A stretch of 64,000 bases of DNA from Galerina marginata (lineage: Eukaryota > Basidiomycota > Agaricomycetes > Agaricales > Galerinaceae), in assembly GCA_023014335.1 (NCBI GenBank), contig JAECYW010000027.1:372001-436000 (forward strand), read 5' to 3'. How positions within the stretch are numbered: position 1 is the first letter of the stretch; the number at the start of each line of letters is the position of its first letter. The notes below the pieces were generated by a model, which worked only from the letters and a program-made list of their open reading frames with translations, searched no databases and was not told the origin of the DNA. Positions 21,001 to 31,890 of this stretch are shown in pieces. The position numbers were made by a program, and so were the translations under genes.

Positions 21001-22499
21001 GCTAACCGACTTGGTGTCCTTCTTTCTGAAAAATTGAGCATGCGTGATTTCAATCTTTCCACTAGACGATATGTTAGTTCAACGACATCAGACATGAATT
21101 GAACAATAATCACTCATCGACAGTTTCATTCAACTTCTCATCGATCTTAGGCTTGCCGCCCTGAACGTTCTTTCTGCTTCCGCAAAAATGAGAAATAATA
21201 CTATAACAGAGATGTTTACTCACTTGCGAGGAGTCGTCTTCTTTGGGGTTGTTGGAACATTCGCCATTCTGCGGATACGCGTTAGAAATTATGTGTGGTA
21301 AAAGACGCTAAAAACTCACTTCATTGCTGCGGCTTTCTTCGGAGTCGACTTCTTGGGCCTGCGACAATAATTAGTTTAGCATTTGTTGTGAGCCTTCCAA
21401 CACTATTTACCTTTTCGAAGACACCGTCTGGTTTTTCAAGTCGCTCGTTACAGCTTGGGAAGCTTCTAAGCTGAAGGAAATAGATGTAAACTTTAAAGAT
21501 TTGTTAAAAACGGCTTTAGCTTACGTTGTCTTATTTTTCTTAGAAATTGGCCCATGGTTCCTACAGCGAATCGTCAACGCCGAGTTATACAATCTGAGAG
21601 AGGAACAAACCTTAATAACGAGCTGTCCACATCGTCTTCCATTTGCACATTTTCAGTCTCCTCTGGCAAAGAACTACTTGGATAATGAGCAAAGCGAATC
21701 ACCACACCGAAGAGCACTCACCCTGGCTGATCCATCGGGGCGTCTTCATCGCCGGATTCATGATCAGAAGGTACACTTTTGATCAAGATGAGTGAACGAG
21801 CACTAGTGATCGTTGAGATAGCCGACCTGTCTTTAGCTTTCTTCTTGCTATTGATGGAAAAAATGCGACAGAGATTAAATCGAATCAAAAGCGTACTGAA
21901 TTGTCATAAACGCACATGGAAGTATCAACATCTTGTCCACCATCGTCCTCATCCGCCTTTTTTCGTTTGGTTAATCTAGAACTCGGTCAACAGACAATTT
22001 TGATGAAATAGAAAAGACTACTTACACATTGGATGCGCTCCTGGTTTTAATAGAAGACTCCGATCCTATCCGATTCCTAGGCACCTTGGCTTTGAACATA
22101 CTATCGTCGGCATCGAGAGGAACGAGATCTTCATGCATCCTAAAAGAGGAGAAAACAATGTTAATTGTCTGGATATTGAAGGTAGTTGTACTAACTTGTC
22201 GTCGCTATCGGATAAAATGATGACCTCCCTGCAAAACAATCAACATCAACAGCATACGAGGGCTAATTCCCTACTTTTTCGGTTTCGCGGATGACCTGCA
22301 AATGGCTACGTTAGCTTTGACCATGAAATCAGAGGAAATCCTACCGTGTCGACGCCCCCTTCCCTCGTTCGACGCTATGCCAAAAAATGAGCGCATACAT
22401 GTCAACCTAAATGGGATGAACTTACCGAGACATAGTCGCGGTTAGCAGTTGTTGTTTCTTTCCGTCGCTGGTCTTGTTAATCGTCCTAGGCAAGGGCAT
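18028..22499 (-). CDS. Very intron-rich protein: charged disordered N-part plus conserved C-terminal domain
   Basis: About 34 exons, many only 20-70 nt, separated by introns of about 45-60 nt. First exons: 22499-22426, 22374-22345, 22295-22275, 22228-22196, 22139-22026. Last exons: 18957-18865, 18815-18463, 18408-18292, 18233-18028. The start ATG opens MPLPRTINKTSDGKK. The N-terminal two thirds is Lys/Ser/Asp/Glu-rich (for example RPKKSTPKKAA and FDDEAEESDDGGTDEEDG) and suggests a nuclear, disordered protein. From about 19.35 kb downstream the protein is globular, with LPKKCEVFDPAMQDPLLAQF, AWGDNRGPGPYWFTSWASQC, INFTRSGNYVGPARANPMI and an end in STNVQFVVVLGTP. I do not know a named domain for it; it resembles hypothetical proteins common in agaric genomes. 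Almost all introns are phase 2. One donor (about 21111-21118) is not GT, so a splice change or lesion there is possible. Confidence 0.75.
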
Positions 22500-23820
22500 G
22501 ATATCTGGAATGGCAGCATCGCATTTTATAGCTCCCTCCGTTTGCCTATGTTTGGAATAGAGCTTCATGACGAATTGCCAGCTTAAGACATTGGACCCCT
22601 AGCCAAAGACAGGAGGATCGCTGGTCTCCGCGTATTATTGTCAGAACCTTGTGAACCAAGCTGAAGATCACAAGCCGATATTAGTCAATTCGATTACAGG
22701 CTCCATAGCGACTGGCAGTCAAGAGCATTTGACCCCTAGCGTACGTTAACAGCGATCGAACGATGGAACTTTGTTCACCCAGCCAGAAACCATATGCAGT
22801 GAATGTGACCATTTTGAATTCAGAATGTGAAGCACCAGCGTCAGAGTAAACCCGTGGAAATGCGGATCGAAGATGGGTCTGTGATATCAACCTGCGCAAT
22901 GGGAGTGATGATAGGAGCTCATCACAATTCATTCACGTCGGCTGATCACATAGCACCGGGATCCGCTTTTTTTTTTTGCCAAGTTCTCACTGGCACACAC
23001 CGAGCGCACTCACAACTACCGATGCGGGTAACCAAACAGCGACAAGAAAACGCTTGAGGTTCGGAGGCCCTTCGGCATGTTCTGTGTGGACACGGAGGCG
23101 ATCGGAAAATGAGTGGCCAATACCCTCTGCCCAGCTTCATAGGTGCGGCTACGATCGCTGAAAAGTATCACAAGTGATTTTCGGGTATGAATCATCATGC
23201 GACGATCGGCGAGGAGAGCACTGACGAGCAACATGTAACGACGCAGTCGATAGGCAAAGAGTAGCAGAATTTTTTTGTCGCTTCCTCTAACCCTAACCCC
23301 GTATTTTAAACTTGTCAGGCACTTCGCACCAACAAGAAAAAAAGGAATTTTACTTGTTCTATCTTACTCTCAAGACACGATCGGGAGTATATGTGTGCGT
23401 TCAATTAATGGCAAGGAGCTCATCAGGGGCATTACTCAATTAAAATTGAAACAACCGAGCGGAGTGGGATTGGAAATTAGTAATTGTTATTCCTTCACGA
23501 TCACGCGATGGAAAAAAAAAAAAAAAACTGAACGCAAACGACCAACATGCCATGTTTCCTACCGCCATGGTCTTCTATGAAAATCAGTTGAGAAGGGGCA
23601 GACGAGATTGCGATTTCATATGGAAACTCCTAAGTGATTTCATATACTTGGCATGAAAGAAAATTCCGCTCAGGGACTCCATTTTAGGGTCTAATGCGCC
23701 TCCTGGAGAGAAATGAGAAGTGGAAATTGCATCAATAGGCCCTAATTCTACAACAACATTTAATACTATCTGACCTACGTTTTCTTATTCCGCTCAAACG
23801 GTTACGTTACTGCAGTCAAG
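22500..23820. other. Intergenic, 1.3 kb
   Basis: No coherent gene. It holds a T9-T11 run at about 22968-22978, an A13-A14 run at about 23514-23527 and a short TAACCCTAACCCC word at about 23288. That word resembles a telomere unit, but it is only two units long and not an array. The region separates the divergent 22499 (-) and 23821 (+) genes and would hold both promoters. Confidence 0.4.
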
Positions 23821-24973
23821 ATGAATGCATTTTACGATCAAACTGCGGCTGGTGAGTCGATAGTAGACGCCCGTTATCAAGCCACTCTTAATCATCTAAC
23901 GTAGCCCAATCTATTGGGATTTTACTGCATGAAACATTAGAAGGCGGGGACGATGGAAATGCTATGCATTTGAGCGATGTTCAAGTAAGATATTTCTGCT
24001 TTTCCATGAATGTCGTGTTCACCAACTTTTAGGCAGTTTCGTATGAGGCTTGCTCCGTCCCCGAACCGAAATCATACCGCCTTATACCCAAAGACGGAGA
24101 TGAATTCTTCGAAGCGTCTTTTCGGATGCGAGGTATTTTATGCCAAAGCAACCTACCACCGGTTTTAAAAGCGTTGAAGTACTACATCTCTTTCGATCGC
24201 TTTATTATGAAGTCTAAATATATTTTAATAGCCCACGGATCCCAGGTCATCGTCACCGCCAAAGTGTTACATTGACGGCGCTCGATAATCATGTTGTTTT
24301 CGACAAATATACCGTCATGGTTAACGAATTATGCGACCTGTTCCGCGAAACGTTCCCTCGCGAAAAGTTCGTCGTCGATGCTTTTCACAAATACGAGGGA
24401 CACTCGTGCATTGTAGCCTCGAACCGCTACCTATCTTTTCGTTCAGACACTCCAAATACTTCCCAAATTCCTTTCAGTCCAGAGGTCGATCCCATTAACT
24501 TTCTGAACAATCATCCTTATCAGAATATGCATCACATCGACGACAACGAGGTCACTTATTCTACACGCATTGTGGTAGACGGCCATCAAAAGTATGTTCA
24601 TGTTATCATTTGACTTTCTGTGACTAACCGCCGCGTTCAGGTTCATAAAAGCCAGCCCGGCTATCTTCAAAAACGGAGATTTCGTCGAGGTTCAGTTCTC
24701 TTTCGTGGCTTTTCCCATGAAGTCTGGGGAACCTCGTAGGATTGGATGCGTGATGCATCATCTTATCTTACTTAGCGATCAGCTACGTCGAGTAAGCGAA
24801 TTCAAATCCTTTGTAGACTTATATTCTTACTGACACATGAAAAGGAGAGCGAAGGACGTGTGTTTTCCACGCCGCCGGTCCATATAATGAAGTCTCGACA
24901 ATTGAAGAGGAAGCAGGTCGAGATTTTCGACGACGTTGAATCAGCTAGTGATCCTAAACGAATGCGGTCATAA
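23821..24973 (+). CDS. Six-exon protein of unknown function, 278 aa
   Basis: Exons are 23821-23851, 23905-23984, 24033-24132, 24246-24591, 24641-24791 and 24845-24973 (837 nt; phases fit). Introns are short GT-AG except the third (113 nt), which may hide a small exon or a corrected acceptor: a closer AG at 24240 leads to a stop. The middle exon has ALDNHVVFDKYTVMVNELCD. Exon 5 has the hydrophobic alternation GDFVEVQFSFVAFPMKSG, which looks like a conserved beta hairpin. The tail is basic (LKRKQVEIFDDV...PKRMRS), perhaps a nuclear signal. I recognise no named domain; the style fits hypothetical proteins found in many copies in agarics. Confidence 0.65.
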
Positions 24974-25413
24974 GCGTCTTTAGTTTACGGATCATACGCC
25001 GTCTTAATTCAATTTTTTCTTTTCCCCCTTGAATGAACTACCAGCCGATTCAAACGGTTGAACGGGAGTACCAAAACACAGTTCGAGAGAAGGCCTAGCG
25101 CCTGATTTGGCTTTCAAGTGTCCAGCATCGATCATCTGCTTATGTACTACGCTATCTCTAAAATTATCAACTTTTATGACCGTCGACGGTGGCGTTATAG
25201 ATGGCATTATTTGCCGTCAATAGTACCCAACTATTTTACTGGAAATTTACCTCACAGATGGCAAAAAAGAAGCCCTCTATCTATATTTTGACACAAACGC
25301 AGTGACTACCTACGGACGTTGGAGAGTCTATCATTAAGCAATAAATGCCTGTGGGAGGACAGGCAAGGAATCGGCTACATAAATTACATGAACTCCTTCG
25401 TACTATATCACCA
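24974..25413. other. Intergenic
   Basis: A 67-codon - strand frame (25004-25207, starting MPSITPPSTVIKVDNFRD) begins with a real ATG but has no partner exon, domain or homologous copy in the window. I leave it uncalled. Confidence 0.35.
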
Positions 25414-26073
25414 TCAATTTTCGTTCAATAGCTCTATAAATAATCTGAGAAGGCGATAAGATTTTGCTCAGAGAATCTCACGTACGAAAGGACCATTGCG
25501 CATACTAGGTTCATATCGGCTTCCTCGATGTCTAATAGGTGCATTCCAGGCGCTGGCTTGCGCTTAATAACCACAATATTGCCGCCCTCCCAACGAATCT
25601 TATGAGAACTATGGGATGCCACGCAGGAGTTAAAATCCCGCTGCCCGTAAAATCAGTTACCATCATTGAATTAGATAAGGAGGACACCCACTTTATGGCT
25701 CCACATGACGGTATATACGACAGGAAGAGTATGCTTAGAGTCGAATGGAAAGCGATCAATGTCAAGCGTCCTATCGTCCAAGCAGTCCGCCCAGATACCG
25801 GAATTTGAAAGAAAAGGAGAGGATAGCCACTTGTCCAAATCCAAGTCGTCCACAGTTTCCAGTTCATCGACTCCGGGCCTTGGTAGCACCGATATAGCCA
25901 TCGCGTGTTTACAATCTGTGCCAAAAATTACACCGCGAACCGCCGGTTTCGGGACCTTGAACTCTTGGTCAGCTGTTAAACAGATATTCAACGAACAATC
26001 CTACCCATGAGGAATCCCTAGTACGTGTCGCAAGCGCGTTCAGATAGAAAACAGTATTAGGATCAGTTCGCAT
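25414..26073 (-). CDS. Array family B, copy 1 (B1), 172 aa
   Basis: Exons on the - strand: 26073-26005, 25955-25692, 25640-25486, 25444-25414 (69, 264, 155 and 31 nt). The family B copies at 29.4 and 33.9 kb have the same number of exons, the same phases and nearly the same lengths, which is the main support for the model. The start is the ATG that gives a 23-codon exon 1, as in B3. Shared landmarks are VRGVIFGTDC at the start of exon 2, a DDLDLDKW patch, a DD(R)-D-FPFDSKH segment and WEGGNIVVIKRKP in exon 3. No known domain is recognised. It is divergent from family A copy A1, whose ATG is 300 bp away. Confidence 0.78.
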
Positions 26074-26373
26074 GTGAAGAATGAAACGATGGGGGAGATG
26101 GTCCCAAATTTTTGAGAGAACAGGGGGCAAAAATACCCCTCGCCGTGACAGAAATACACACGCCAGTTCTTCTTCGATAACTACACCGATCGACCATATG
26201 ACCGATCTACAGGGCGACAACGCCTTCCGATCATTGCGACGCACAAAGACATAATGCGAAATATGGCGGATCAAAAAAAATGTCGGCGAGAGTCGTCGGA
26301 TATGTGTGCCGCCGAAAAGACGGCTAATAAAAGCCGTACCGAAGCTCCACAAGCGCCCCGTATCTGCCAGCTG
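26074..26373. promoter_or_regulatory. Shared intergenic region of divergent pair B1/A1
   Basis: 300 bp between the ATGs of B1 (-) and A1 (+). The same arrangement, with 177 bp, separates B3 and A3. Head-to-head spacing this short implies overlapping promoters and possible co-expression. No TATA box stands out. The call rests on position only. Confidence 0.4.
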
Positions 26374-27443
26374 ATGGGTAACGTTAACAGCCATGCGCCG
26401 CATTCTCACTCACTTGCTGTACCCCGCGATATCATATACGACAAGACGATGCATTTCGACATGAAAGACCTCAGCATTCTCGCCGGTGTTAACCGAGAAC
26501 TCAGGACTATCATCAAAGATATACTCGAGACGCGCTTTACAAGCGCTCTTTCGAAGTTCATACACCCTGATCATACTGCGATGTTCAAATTGATGCTAAA
26601 CGACACCCGTTCGGTCGTAGGCGGTTCTATTGCTCAAGCGGTTATAACGCCACAAATTTTTGACAACGTGTGTAGTGATTACAGTTTATTATCATAACTT
26701 TCGCTTACATTTTCATATAACCATCAGGATCGCACATCGAATCTCAACATATTCTGTCGAGCAGGAACTCTTCACGATTGGGAAGACTACCTGGGAGGTA
26801 TCGGCTACATTCATACGAGCATCCCCCCAAAAAAAGTCAACTACCTCACCCGCACCAAGCAATATAAAACGGTTATATTCTCTCGCAAATCCGAGGTACG
26901 GTGCTATTTCATAATGCAAGTCGTCTTACTCACATTGAGTACGGAAAGAATGCAACTAAAAAGTTCATCATGGTATCCGAGTCATCTTGCAGCTCCGCCC
27001 TTATTCCGATTCTCAGCAGCTCTTACACTTCACAAATGAACTTCGTGACGACCGATCATGTTTACTCAATCCATCCAGTTCTGACTAGGCAGATGAAGAC
27101 ATTGGCGCTTACACAAGCTCTCCGTACCGTCAAGAATTCGACGATTGAAAAACGGCTGAAAGTTCGCGGGATTAAAGTCGTCAGCATCAAAAAGGAACAA
27201 AAGCTTTGCCAGAAGGAATTATTGTGCCGGTGTGTAGTACGTTTCTTGGGAAGGGAGCGCAAGGATTGTGAAAGGGTGACCTATACTGATTTAGTTGGGA
27301 TCATGTGCTGGGGATCTGACGCCGTTAAGGAAAGCTTCTTACATGAGAAGCGTATTCGGTTCTGGTTGGGAGGTTCTTGCCGCAACGAAAACTGCATGTA
27401 CAAACCTTATATCGACGACCGTGAGGATTTCGAGGATTTGTAG
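26374..27443 (+). CDS. Array family A, copy 1 (A1), 318 aa, F-box-like
   Basis: Exons are 26374-26667, 26728-26895 and 26949-27443 (294, 168 and 495 nt; all introns phase 0). Start: MGNVNS, matching the MG start of A2 and A3; an in-frame upstream ATG exists but would not match the paralogs. The N-terminus reads like an F-box (VPRDIIYDK...LSILAGVNRELRTIIKDI). It is followed by SVVGGSIAQAVI and, after intron 1, SNLNIFCRAGTLHDWEDYL, reminiscent of the GG(S)...DLD layout of nucleotidyltransferase folds but with Asp replaced. Exon 3 holds the family block YTSQMNFVTTDHVYSIHP. A Cys-rich tail (LCQKELLCRC ... CRNENC) could bind zinc. The function is unknown; a substrate-recruiting F-box role is an inference. 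Confidence 0.78.
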
Positions 27444-27650
27444 ATTCATGCCTTATAGTAATACAATCGACTGCTTTTCACGACCGCACTGCTTCAAATT
27501 GAGAAGTCTCAAGGGTGAGAAAAGATTAGCATAACATTTTTCCAGAAAATCTCTTTGTAAGCTTTTGTTGTCTTTCCAATTCATATCTAATCTATGACAT
27601 CAGATATGATCGGAATCTCGAGGCCGTAAACAGTATATCTTGTCAAAGGA

Positions 27651-28575
27651 ATGACGAAAGCGACCGAAAACAAATTAAATCACGAATTAGGTGAGACATC
27701 ATCCCGTCTTCCGCCCTCGATGTCGTTCGTGAATGAGACTTGGGAACACCAAAGCTATCAAGGTCATCGCATTCTTCTAATCAACATATATTCGTTCAAT
27801 GCATATCCACAGAATGGCATCAGCACTGCATGGAACTGGGTGGCTACATTGCTCGGAAAGAGGTACTCGCAGAGACTACATGGACCAAGCTATTTCCCGG
27901 TCATTCCATCTTATGCGATGCCGGAGGTATCGAACTCCAGATTTTAACAATCGTCGGCACAATTAGCCCCCAAGGCGCTTACCTGGAGTCACACGGAGAC
28001 TATCAAACTGGAGAAGATGTTGACCATTTTGTCAACGCTCACCGGAAATTATCACTTGTGGCACCGCTAGCATATCCAAAATATTTTCAGGACGACTTCT
28101 ACCGAGCGTATGACCATCTGAAAATACTACAGAAATTATCATTTCAATCCTCGAGTTTGGCTGCATCGTACTTTCTCTCTGCAAATGCAGAAGAAAAGGA
28201 AGGTCCAGCCCTGCATTTTTCAGAGCCAATTTTTCGCGCTGTGGTCCGTATCTTTCAATATTCCCTCTATAGATTTGTTCTAATACCACGAATCAGGGAG
28301 ATTTTTATCCGGTAGATGTTCAATCCTCTATTGAAGAGTTACGAGCATATCCGATGCGTCAGGAATATCAATCTCTTCTAAGATCGCTCGAGGGAAGTTA
28401 TGGATTGGAACAACCTTTCGGCGCGGTTTTCAAGGGCGACTCCTTATGTTCGCCGGACTCTTTTAGCGATATACTTCCAGGCGCGCTTGTGGAGATGAAG
28501 TTCGGCCTATCGTCCTCAACCTGGAATTGTTTCTTCCCGACGGTGAGATCCATCTTAATTATAGCGCCAAAATAA
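27651..28575 (+). pseudogene. Degenerate or unresolved multi-exon locus in the array
   Basis: Several segments look coding but I could not join them into one frame: MTKATENKLNHELG (27651); a Trp/Cys-rich stretch at about 27812-27914 (WHQHCMELGGYIARKEVLAE) with a possible donor at 27925; and a last exon from about 28299 to the stop at 28575, starting GDFYPVDVQSSIEELRAYP and containing DILPGALVEMKFGLSSS. The last exon resembles the GDFVEVQFSF region of the 23821 gene. The middle stretch resembles exon 2 of family A (...W...LGGY). It may be a chimera of relics of both families. The hAT MITE starts 45 bp downstream. Confidence 0.35.
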
Positions 28576-28619
28576 GCTGTATGGACCAATTGTACGTGCT
28601 ACGTTCTGTAAATCTCCAC

Positions 28620-29308
28620 TAGTGTTTTGAAGTCCGGTCAGGTCCGGTTTTTTGACTTCCGAGCTCAGGACCGGGACCGGGACCGGTCCCTCCTCCCACA
28701 AATTCTGCAAAAAACCGGACTGGACCGACCAGGACCGGTCCTGAGCGGTCTTGTGCAGTCTTTTGCGGTTGCGCGACCGGTCTGAACCGGTTGCGGTTGC
28801 AACCAGTTGGCGACCGGTCCAAGACCGGTCTTTGTAGGTGATTCTCGTACTTTACACACTGGACAGTACTTTTTTTAATTATATGTGTCTAAGATTTTGT
28901 AAATCAAAAGAATATTGTCTGAAATATGTTCATCTATTGCTTTTACACTAAGTTCTACCATTTTCCGATCTATCTAGCTCCATCCAAACCTTTGCAAATG
29001 AAGGTTTTCTTACCAGAGGCGTTTTGAAAAATGCCTCCGGTAAGAAAACTTTCGTTTGGAACTCACGTTGGCGTCGATTAAGCGCCGAATTTGAGCTTTG
29101 GCGCCTTGGTCTCGAAGGTTGGAAAGACCGGTTGCAACCGGTTGCAACCGGTCTTTCATCGGTCTGAAAGTTTTTGGGATCGCGGAGGACCAAGGACCGG
29201 ACTGCAGTTGCGGTCTTGACCGGTCTTGATAATCTGCGGTCCTGATCGGTTTTGGTCCGGTCTGGTCCCGGTCTTTTTCCAGTCTTGCAACCGGACTTCA
29301 AAACACTA
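28620..29308. mobile_element. Non-autonomous hAT-type MITE, 689 bp
   Basis: The ends are terminal inverted repeats TAGTGTTTTGAAGTCCGGT (19 bp, perfect). They are flanked by a perfect 8-bp target duplication ATCTCCAC at 28612-28619 and 29309-29316. An 8-bp duplication and a TAGTG-type end are hallmarks of hAT transposons. There is no transposase frame inside. Both subterminal regions (about 28625-28840 and 29120-29300) are packed with degenerate (C/T)GGT(C/T)(C/T) / GACCGG words, the kind of array hAT transposases bind. The centre carries a hairpin (29001-29052). Confidence 0.93.
29001..29052. repeat. Internal hairpin of the hAT MITE
   Basis: Arms AAGGTTTTCTTACCAGAGGC (29001-29020) and its near-complement at 29033-29052, separated by a loop of about 12 nt; there is one internal mismatch. 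It is nested in the centre of the MITE. Confidence 0.8.
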
Positions 29309-29446
29309 ATCTCCACACACCTCTTCAACCCCAATCACTATCATCATTTTTGGCACGGTCATCAGGCATTCAGTGTAGATTTCTTTGTATGTACACAAAC
29401 AGCTGCATCGCTACATAGCCTCATTCCATTGAGAGCCGCACATGAA

Positions 29447-30118
29447 TCATGCAAGAGTCCCGTCAGTGAGGATGCTAAGAAACTTGTTTGTTAGAGGTCG
29501 ATCACCTAACATTAATATCGTACCATATCGTACCTTTTAAGGATGTTCATAATAATCTCTTCCTCATCTGAATCTATGCTGCACACTAAATTTCCTTCAG
29601 ACTTAATGACGAGCATATCTCCCATCCACGGATAAGCAACGCCGATAATGCTAGCGATAAGATCGTTCTTCGGAAGATTTTTATGTACCTCCTGCGTTAC
29701 GTTCAGGATCGAAAATAAGCAATGAAATATGTCCTTACCTGGTTATAATATATGAAAGTATAATATACTGTGGTCCGCGCATTCAAATTCCACGCGTGAT
29801 GAGCGTAAGTGTACCGGTCCGCGCTAAGATCAACAAACGACGATCCACTCTCTCCAAGATTGGGAAGCCACAAAAAAACATCGAGATCATTGACCGAGGC
29901 TGATTCCGCAAGTCCACCACGTCCCGCGATCGATGGGACGTCAACCAAATGAATATTTTCAGCATGAACCCCTAGCAGTGCGCACTTCCAGCAAACCGTC
30001 GATCTCTATGGCCATTCAATGTGATAACCAAGACACTATTCAAATGACTTACGGAGGAAAACCGTTCATGCAGCGTCTGCTCCAGTACTTTAATAAGTTC
30101 GTCGTCCAACGGGTGCAT
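29447..30118 (-). CDS. Array family B, copy 2 (B2), 172 aa
   Basis: Exons on the - strand: 30118-30053, 30005-29739, 29691-29534, 29474-29447 (66, 267, 158 and 28 nt), the same phase pattern as B1 and B3. It starts MHPLDDELIKVLEQTLHERF. It is the most diverged copy: the FGT-C motif after intron 1 has become LLGVHAEN. The NDLDVFLWLP patch (DDLDLDKW in B1) and WMGDMLVIKSEG (WEGGNIVVIK in B1) are still alignable. The last exon encodes only ILTDGTLA. It lies 171 bp downstream of A4 on the same strand. An intact frame through four exons argues that it is still a gene. Confidence 0.72.
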
Positions 30119-30289
30119 GTGGTAGGAAGGAAAAGAGTGATTGTAAGACCCAATGTTTCACATTTTTTATGCTCAATGTGCTTACGCTCGTCGTATTTGA
30201 TGACACTAAACCATACCTCTCCATAATCACAATTAAAGACGCCGAAATCCCAGTGATAATTCCTCGTATATAGGCTACCGGGACCACAT

Positions 30290-31232
30290 TTAGTTATCAA
30301 AAGAAACTAGCGGTCGTCCATACCCCACATTTGGGCAAAAATGATTGCTGCACACATTCCCATCGTGATCGTTCGCTCCCCTAATTCGCCATAGATAACT
30401 CCGTTTCTCAAATCCGTCCTCGCCTGCTTCCCGATATGTGAGACTACCACCCCACCTAAATACACCCACACCACGAAGGCCGAATGTATTGCGCCATATT
30501 GCCGGACACGCATCTCCACAGGCCATGGGCATGTCTCCTGTAGTGAGATAGGTAGTCAAACCAAAATTGAACATACCCATCGGCTCTCCGTTCACCGCGT
30601 CCTTCCTCACCAGATTTTGGTCGCGTAAGAAAAGACGGGGATAGAAGCAATAAAAGGTTGAGGCCGTAAAAACATTAAATGACGATGTGTGTGGACCACA
30701 CAATATGGCTGGCAGTATATTATCGCCTACGGCCTCGATGATGCGAATAACACGCGGTGGATTCTAAGACGTTGAGTATTTTAATAAAGTTTATTTTTTT
30801 ACAAAGAAAACCTACATCGACTGATCGCAAAGTCGCTGAGCAGCTAAACGTGGGCCCAAAATCCCACCAATGCGCGGGGCGTGCAACATCCTGCACATAT
30901 CCCGCCGCCCCTAAAAAACGTCTCCAGCGGCTCAAACCAAAGACACCTGTTCCACGAGGCACAACGAGGTCAAGGTGCATTGGAAAGACATACTGATGCT
31001 CTGATCGAGATGCGGACATAATGCTCCTGACAATACCGCCCGCTACGCCCGCGCGGGTGTCATAAAATAAGTTCCAAAAGCCGTCGAGCTGAGCCGCTGG
31101 TACGAATCGTACAACCGCAGCTCTGACTCGTTTCTTGACCAGCGCAAGGACTAGGTCGCGAAAGACAGTTGTCGAATCGGTCATGCTCATGAGAGCCTGC
31201 CAAGACGCCGCTTCAACAATAGCGTCCAGCAT
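30290..31232 (-). CDS. Array family A, copy 4 (A4), about 296 aa
   Basis: Exons on the - strand: 31232-30816 and 30763-30290 (417 and 474 nt; phase-0 intron of 52 nt). The intron matches intron 2 of A1-A3. Intron 1 is missing: the frame runs uninterrupted from GVAGGIVRSIMS to MHLDLVVPRGTG. Here the DLD motif is kept, unlike in A1-A3. The family block appears as HTSSFNVFTASTFYCFYP, and the Cys pairs as CGDACP and CSNHFCP. The start is uncertain: sequence directly upstream of the ATG stays open and looks coding (PISPGFRVYHIAEM), so a 5' exon ending in an AG at about 31303 is likely. It is the only A copy on the - strand. Confidence 0.7.
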
Positions 31233-31890
31233 TTCCGCGATATGATAAACCCTGAAACCGGGCGAGATAGGCTGTTCCGTGCAAGCGGAACCGTTTGAAG
31301 CTGCAGAGAGTCAGTTATCCAGCAAAACAATTTGCGCTACACCACGTACTCAGATTGAAAAGTGTTATGGTTGACATGACACGCGAACAAGCAAACAAGG
31401 GACAATGTCTTGCCTGACCGAGAACTGTAATCATATATTGCGGGGACTCCGAAAGGTTTTGGACCAAAAATTTAAGCAATCGATCGTTCCCCTCTTTCAT
31501 GAGTTCAATGTTCTAAAAATATACCAAGGCGGCGGCAAATGTCAAACAGATCAATTCGACTTCGGATAGGCACCGTTATGTGCCGAAAATCAATCTATAT
31601 AAATGTTTGATCGCTATCGGTGCACAGATGACGTTGCACCAAAACTTAGGCGACAGACATGAACAATCAGCCTGGACAAATCCAAGCACGCAGTTTTTCC
31701 GTGATCGAAGACACGATCACTAGCGATCCCGGCCTAATCCACAAGCGCCTAATTTTTTAAGGCAGTGCTCTTAAAATGTATTAGCAAGCCACCACTAATC
31801 AGCCGAATCCGCCCGGCGACCCCTTTTTGTTCTTACCTACTTAGCTTGTCAACGATCCTCACGCTCGCTAAAATCCTATCCTACCCCACA
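31233..31890. other. 5' region of A4 and promoter of A2
   Basis: It contains the probable missing 5' coding part of A4 (open on the - strand to about 31303). The remaining 550 bases, upstream of the A2 start codon, show no gene. Confidence 0.35.

Noticed and set aside
23280..23300. Telomere-like TAACCCTAACCCC
   Set aside because: Only about two units; an interstitial telomere array would need many.
28620..29308. CRISPR-like array of GACCGG repeats
   Set aside because: Words are short, degenerate and irregularly spaced, and the segment is bounded by TIRs and a target duplication; it is a MITE in a eukaryotic genome.
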